Source: Sorex araneus (lineage: Eukaryota; Chordata; Mammalia; Eulipotyphla; Soricidae). From it: a stretch of 64,000 bases of DNA. The position numbers were made by a program, and so were the translations under genes. This document shows positions 61,040 through 64,000 of the stretch, in pieces; positions within the stretch are counted from its first letter, which is position 1, and every line of letters starts with the position of its first letter. The notes under the pieces are model-generated. The model worked only from the letters and a program-made list of their open reading frames with translations. It did not search any database and had not been told where the DNA came from. Location of the stretch: NCBI RefSeq assembly GCF_027595985.1, contig NC_073302.1, positions 166,391,951 to 166,455,950 on the forward strand, read 5' to 3'.

Positions 61040-62030
61040 CCATCGCCCACCCGCCCACACGACGCGCAGGTCCTAAATCACAACATGTAGTTTCCCGGAG
61101 GAGGCGGCGGCGAGGCGATGCTCACGGCAACGGCCGGGACTGAGGCCCAGCACCTCTGCCCGGGCTGCACAGTCCCCCCGGCCCGAGGCGGGAGCGACGC
61201 CGGCGGGGCCAGCACGGGGCGGCGGGGCCCACTCGGCTTCGAGCACTTCCCTTCTCCCCCCGTCGCTCCCCCACGTCCAGTTCCTGCTTCCCCCCGCCGA
61301 GGCGCGGCGAGGCTCCAACTCGAGGGTTTCTGGGTTTCTTTCCCCCGTGTCCCACACGCACCGCGACGCCGTCGGGGAATCGTCACCGCCCACGACACGG
61401 CGCGCGAGACGTGCAGGTGGTGGCGGGAATGGGCGCCGCGCCGCTCCGGCCACCGGCCGAGTCCGAGTGCCCCTTCCGAGCCTCAGTTTCCCCAAAGGAC
61501 GGAGGGCCCCGCACGCACGCACGCCGCGCCCCGGCGCCCCCGCCGCCATCTTTACCTGTCCCGTTAGCAGGGGGGACACGACCACGGGAGGACCAGCAGG
61601 TCGTCAGACGCCGCCGGCGTCCGGGGCCGACGCATCGCCTCGCCCGTTTCTCGGTCGTCGACGTCCACCACCGCCGTCGCCGCCAGCGTCTCCACCTTCC
61701 GGGCAGTGCGGCGCCGCCACGTCCGCAAACCTGCCGTGCGTCATGGCGTCAAGTGGGCGGAGGTGGGGCAGGGCGGGGGAGGAGGCGGGGGGCGCGGGCG
61801 CGAGGGCTCGCCCGCCGCCGCCTACCACACAGCCGCGGCTTCCGCTCGGCGCGCAGGCGCGCACCGCCGCCCGGGACATGGGCGGGGCTCGGGCGCCAGC
61901 CGCCTCGGACCCCGCCCCTTAGGCCCCGCCCCGACCCCGCCCCAATGCCCCGCCCCGACTCCGAGGCGTAGGCCCCGCCCTCTTAGGTCCCGCCCCTCTT
62001 GGGCTCCGCCCTTTCGCCCCACAGAATAGC
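61040..62030. promoter_or_regulatory. LYSMD3: CpG island, LYSMD3 promoter region
   Basis: Very GC- and CpG-rich. Repeated GC boxes (CCCCGCCC) cluster at about 61910-62010, upstream of the gene on its strand. A YY1-type motif (AAGATGGCGGC on the minus strand, 61552-61542) lies immediately after the exon 1 donor. The exact start site is not readable. Confidence 0.75.
61556..61750 (-). other. LYSMD3: LYSMD3 non-coding exon 1 (approximate 5' end)
   Basis: A good donor, CGGGACAG|GTAAAG, lies at 61556/61555 in the CpG island and joins to the 11-nt leader of exon 2. No ATG lies in the last 30 bases. The 5' limit is nominal. Confidence 0.5.
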
Positions 62031-64000
62031 TCCCGGGGACCTAGGAATCCGGCGGGTTCACCCGCGACCGGGCGCGACCTGCTGACTGCGCCTTTGTCCT
62101 TCATCTGCACAGGCCGGGCAGAAACTGTCCAGAAGGCTCTGAAGAGGGAAAAGCGTTGGAGATTCATGGGGGTGCGGGTTCTTGTGTAGTTCTTTTTGCT
62201 CTGTGTCTGTAAACTTGGTTGGGAGGGGAAGAAGTCCCCAAAGCATGGGGTTCTCATCCATAGTTAAGAAATCTGTCCTGTGCTGTTTTACCCTTTTATG
62301 CGGAAGCCTCTGGATTTCTGCAGAAACAGCAGAATGCAAGAGAGAAGCACAGTTGGCGGGCGATGGTTTGAGCCTTTGTGTTTTTAGATGTGGAAAGTGC
62401 GCCGCCTAGAGTCGGTTTGAAGAAGTGTTTCCCTTGTCCTAGAGTCCAACTTCTCAGGCTTCCTAATACTCTTAGAAAAGGCTGTCACAAATTGTAATCT
62501 AATTTGTTTTGTACCCAAAAATGAACCTAAAGCAATTGATAGTCATTGCTAGTGTATATGGTATTTTTTTAGATAACATCATAAATCAATTTTCCACAAA
62601 CGTACTTAATTTACATAAATGAGTGTATAGTGTGTTTTTTTTGTTGTTCTTTGTTTTTTGTTTTTGGAAGTGAATAGCTTAAAAAAGTTATTGTGTATAG
62701 TGTTTTCATGATCACCCTAATGTCTCCCAGTGTTGAAATTGCAGAGTTTGCCCTCTTGACCACCGTGCTGCTTTTGTACAATATATATTCGAGCTACAAA
62801 ACAAGCACGGTGCTGGGTGCAAGAGACCTTTCTAGAATGTCAGAATCTTTACATCTTGAAGGCTTTGAAGCTTTGTTTTAAGCCGTTTTCAAAGCGTATG
62901 CTGTTTTGTTTTATAGTAAATTCTAAGGAAAGTTCAGAATTCTGCAGTGAAATATTTTTCTCTTATTTGGAAGGACAGCCACTGTTCTCCGTAATGCTTC
63001 GAAAAGAACTGTGGGAGTAGACTTAGAAACAATTTTTTCAGAAGTTTGTTGGAGCTCTTCTGTGTACTGGTGCCCTTATGACACCTCTGTCTGTAACCAT
63101 TTATCACTGAGACATTTTCTCATCAGTAGACAAAGGATATATTCCCTACTTGGTATGTAGAGCTTCAGCCGCTCAGCCTTCATGAATGTTAATGTGAATA
63201 CAACCTTCATTCTGCACATAGGTTACTTTTCTTATTTTAATGTCAATAGGCAGTGGAATCCCTGTGAGAGACCAAGTGGCACAATTTCAAACATTTCTAC
63301 CTGTATAAATACTTTCTCATTGATATCTGCATGCTCTTGAATTGTTACTTATATTTAACCCAGCTGCAGTTATTGAACTTTTCTACAAAAAGACAATAAG
63401 AGAATTATATTTTATTATTAGAACATATATAAAGGAAGCAGTTAACCATGAATTTTGGCCAAGTTCCAAAAAGCTGGCCAGTACGAACAAGGATTTGGTC
63501 TCTGAGAAAAAGGATGTATGTCCCCAGTACTCAGCAAAGCCAAAAGGATTTTTTTTCTTTGAGATCTCAGCTGACACAGTTTTTATTAAAGGCTATTGAT
63601 GAAAGAATATGTAGTTTCTATAAATGTGTTTCTGTCACTATGTTTAGGTTTGGTGATTTAGTCCAGATTTAAAATTGCAATGTAATGAGATTGTAGATTG
63701 ATGTGATCTATTAAGAATGTTACTTGGTAATATGTATCAAAGTTTAAAATGCAATTGACTGAAAAAAATGTGATTGACTGAACTCGTACATGGCTAAGCA
63801 ATTACATTAAATTCATTTACAGATAAATGCTAGGAAACAAAATCCAACTGAGTAAAATTTAAAGATCTTCCTGGCTTTATTCAATGAGTCATTAATCAGG
63901 CAGCATCCCATTTAGCAGACAGAAGCTCAGATAGAAACACATTTTGCAAAATGACAGGCTTTAATAGGCAGAAAAGAGTGAGGACAAGGACCTTCTTATA
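62031..64000. other. Intergenic sequence right of LYSMD3
   Basis: AT-rich sequence beyond the CpG island. No SINE, L1 or coding exon is recognised. By synteny ADGRV1 should lie further right, but no ADGRV1 first-exon sequence is seen here. 62640-62670 is a short T/G-rich tract. Confidence 0.6.

Larger units (their letters stand above)
57784..61555 (-). other. LYSMD3: LYSMD3 intron 1
   Basis: Lies between the non-coding exon 1 donor (CAG|GTAAAG at 61555) and the exon 2 acceptor. It holds SINEs at 57915-58051, 58393-58520, 58799-58988 and 60280-60469 and a TA/CA microsatellite. From 58990 to 60270 it is AT-rich with no repeat or gene that I can name. Confidence 0.7.

Noticed and set aside
61073..61971. 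Several 100-190 codon ORFs on both strands in the LYSMD3 CpG island
   Set aside because: They are compositional artefacts. They cross the LYSMD3 exon 1 donor and have only Arg/Pro/Ala low-complexity content.
62031..64000. Search for the first exon of ADGRV1
   Set aside because: No matching signal-peptide exon was seen. In human the gene starts tens of kb further on.

Overview
The window is mammalian nuclear DNA carrying three protein-coding genes with exon-intron structure, two CpG-island promoters and a very dense load of retroelements. The repeats point to a shrew (Soricidae, probably Sorex). Dozens of copies of a tRNA-headed SINE share a head with an A box (TAGCACAGCGGGTAG) and a B box (GGTTCGATTCC). 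That matches the SINE family I know from shrews (SOR). The gene order matches the human 5q14.3 block MBLAC2 - POLR3G - LYSMD3. By synteny the flanking genes would be CETN3 on the left and ADGRV1 on the right; neither is visible here.

Layout. (1) 1-5921, minus strand: MBLAC2, two coding exons (643-258 and 5921-5468), 279 aa. (2) about 4900-6530: CpG island that serves as a divergent promoter for MBLAC2 (left) and POLR3G (right). (3) 6528-45693, plus strand: POLR3G. A non-coding first exon probably ends at 6527. Coding exons are 9443-9559, 12023-12152, 23526-23582, 25600-25650, 29504-29586, 42620-42766 and 45607-45693, giving exactly 223 aa with consistent splice phases. The 3'UTR runs to about 47840. 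(4) 47840-49615: short tail-to-tail spacer filled with SINEs. (5) about 49615-61750, minus strand: LYSMD3. It has a roughly 3.1 kb 3'UTR, coding exons 53384-52719 and 57772-57515 (307 aa), and a non-coding first exon ending at 61556 in a second CpG island (about 61040-62030). (6) 62030-64000: intergenic sequence with no gene recognised.

Repeats. There are two SINE types with the same tRNA-like head. Type A (about 170-190 bp) has an A-rich tail. Type B (about 245 bp) ends in short CAGTGA/ACAGTGAT repeats instead of poly-A. A near-full-length, decayed L1 lies antisense in POLR3G intron 6 (about 34060-41405) and is interrupted by five later insertions. Several 5'-truncated L1 copies lie elsewhere. 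Three polyadenylated 560-710 bp insertions (35554-36265, 40492-41153, 44062-44622) are neither ordinary L1 nor SINE. Two of them combine a GC-rich 5' part with an L1-like 3' end. These are the best candidates in the window for an undescribed element family.

The three genes are unrelated housekeeping-type genes: a metallo-beta-lactamase-fold thioesterase, an RNA polymerase III subunit and a LysM membrane protein. No operon-like or defence system is present.
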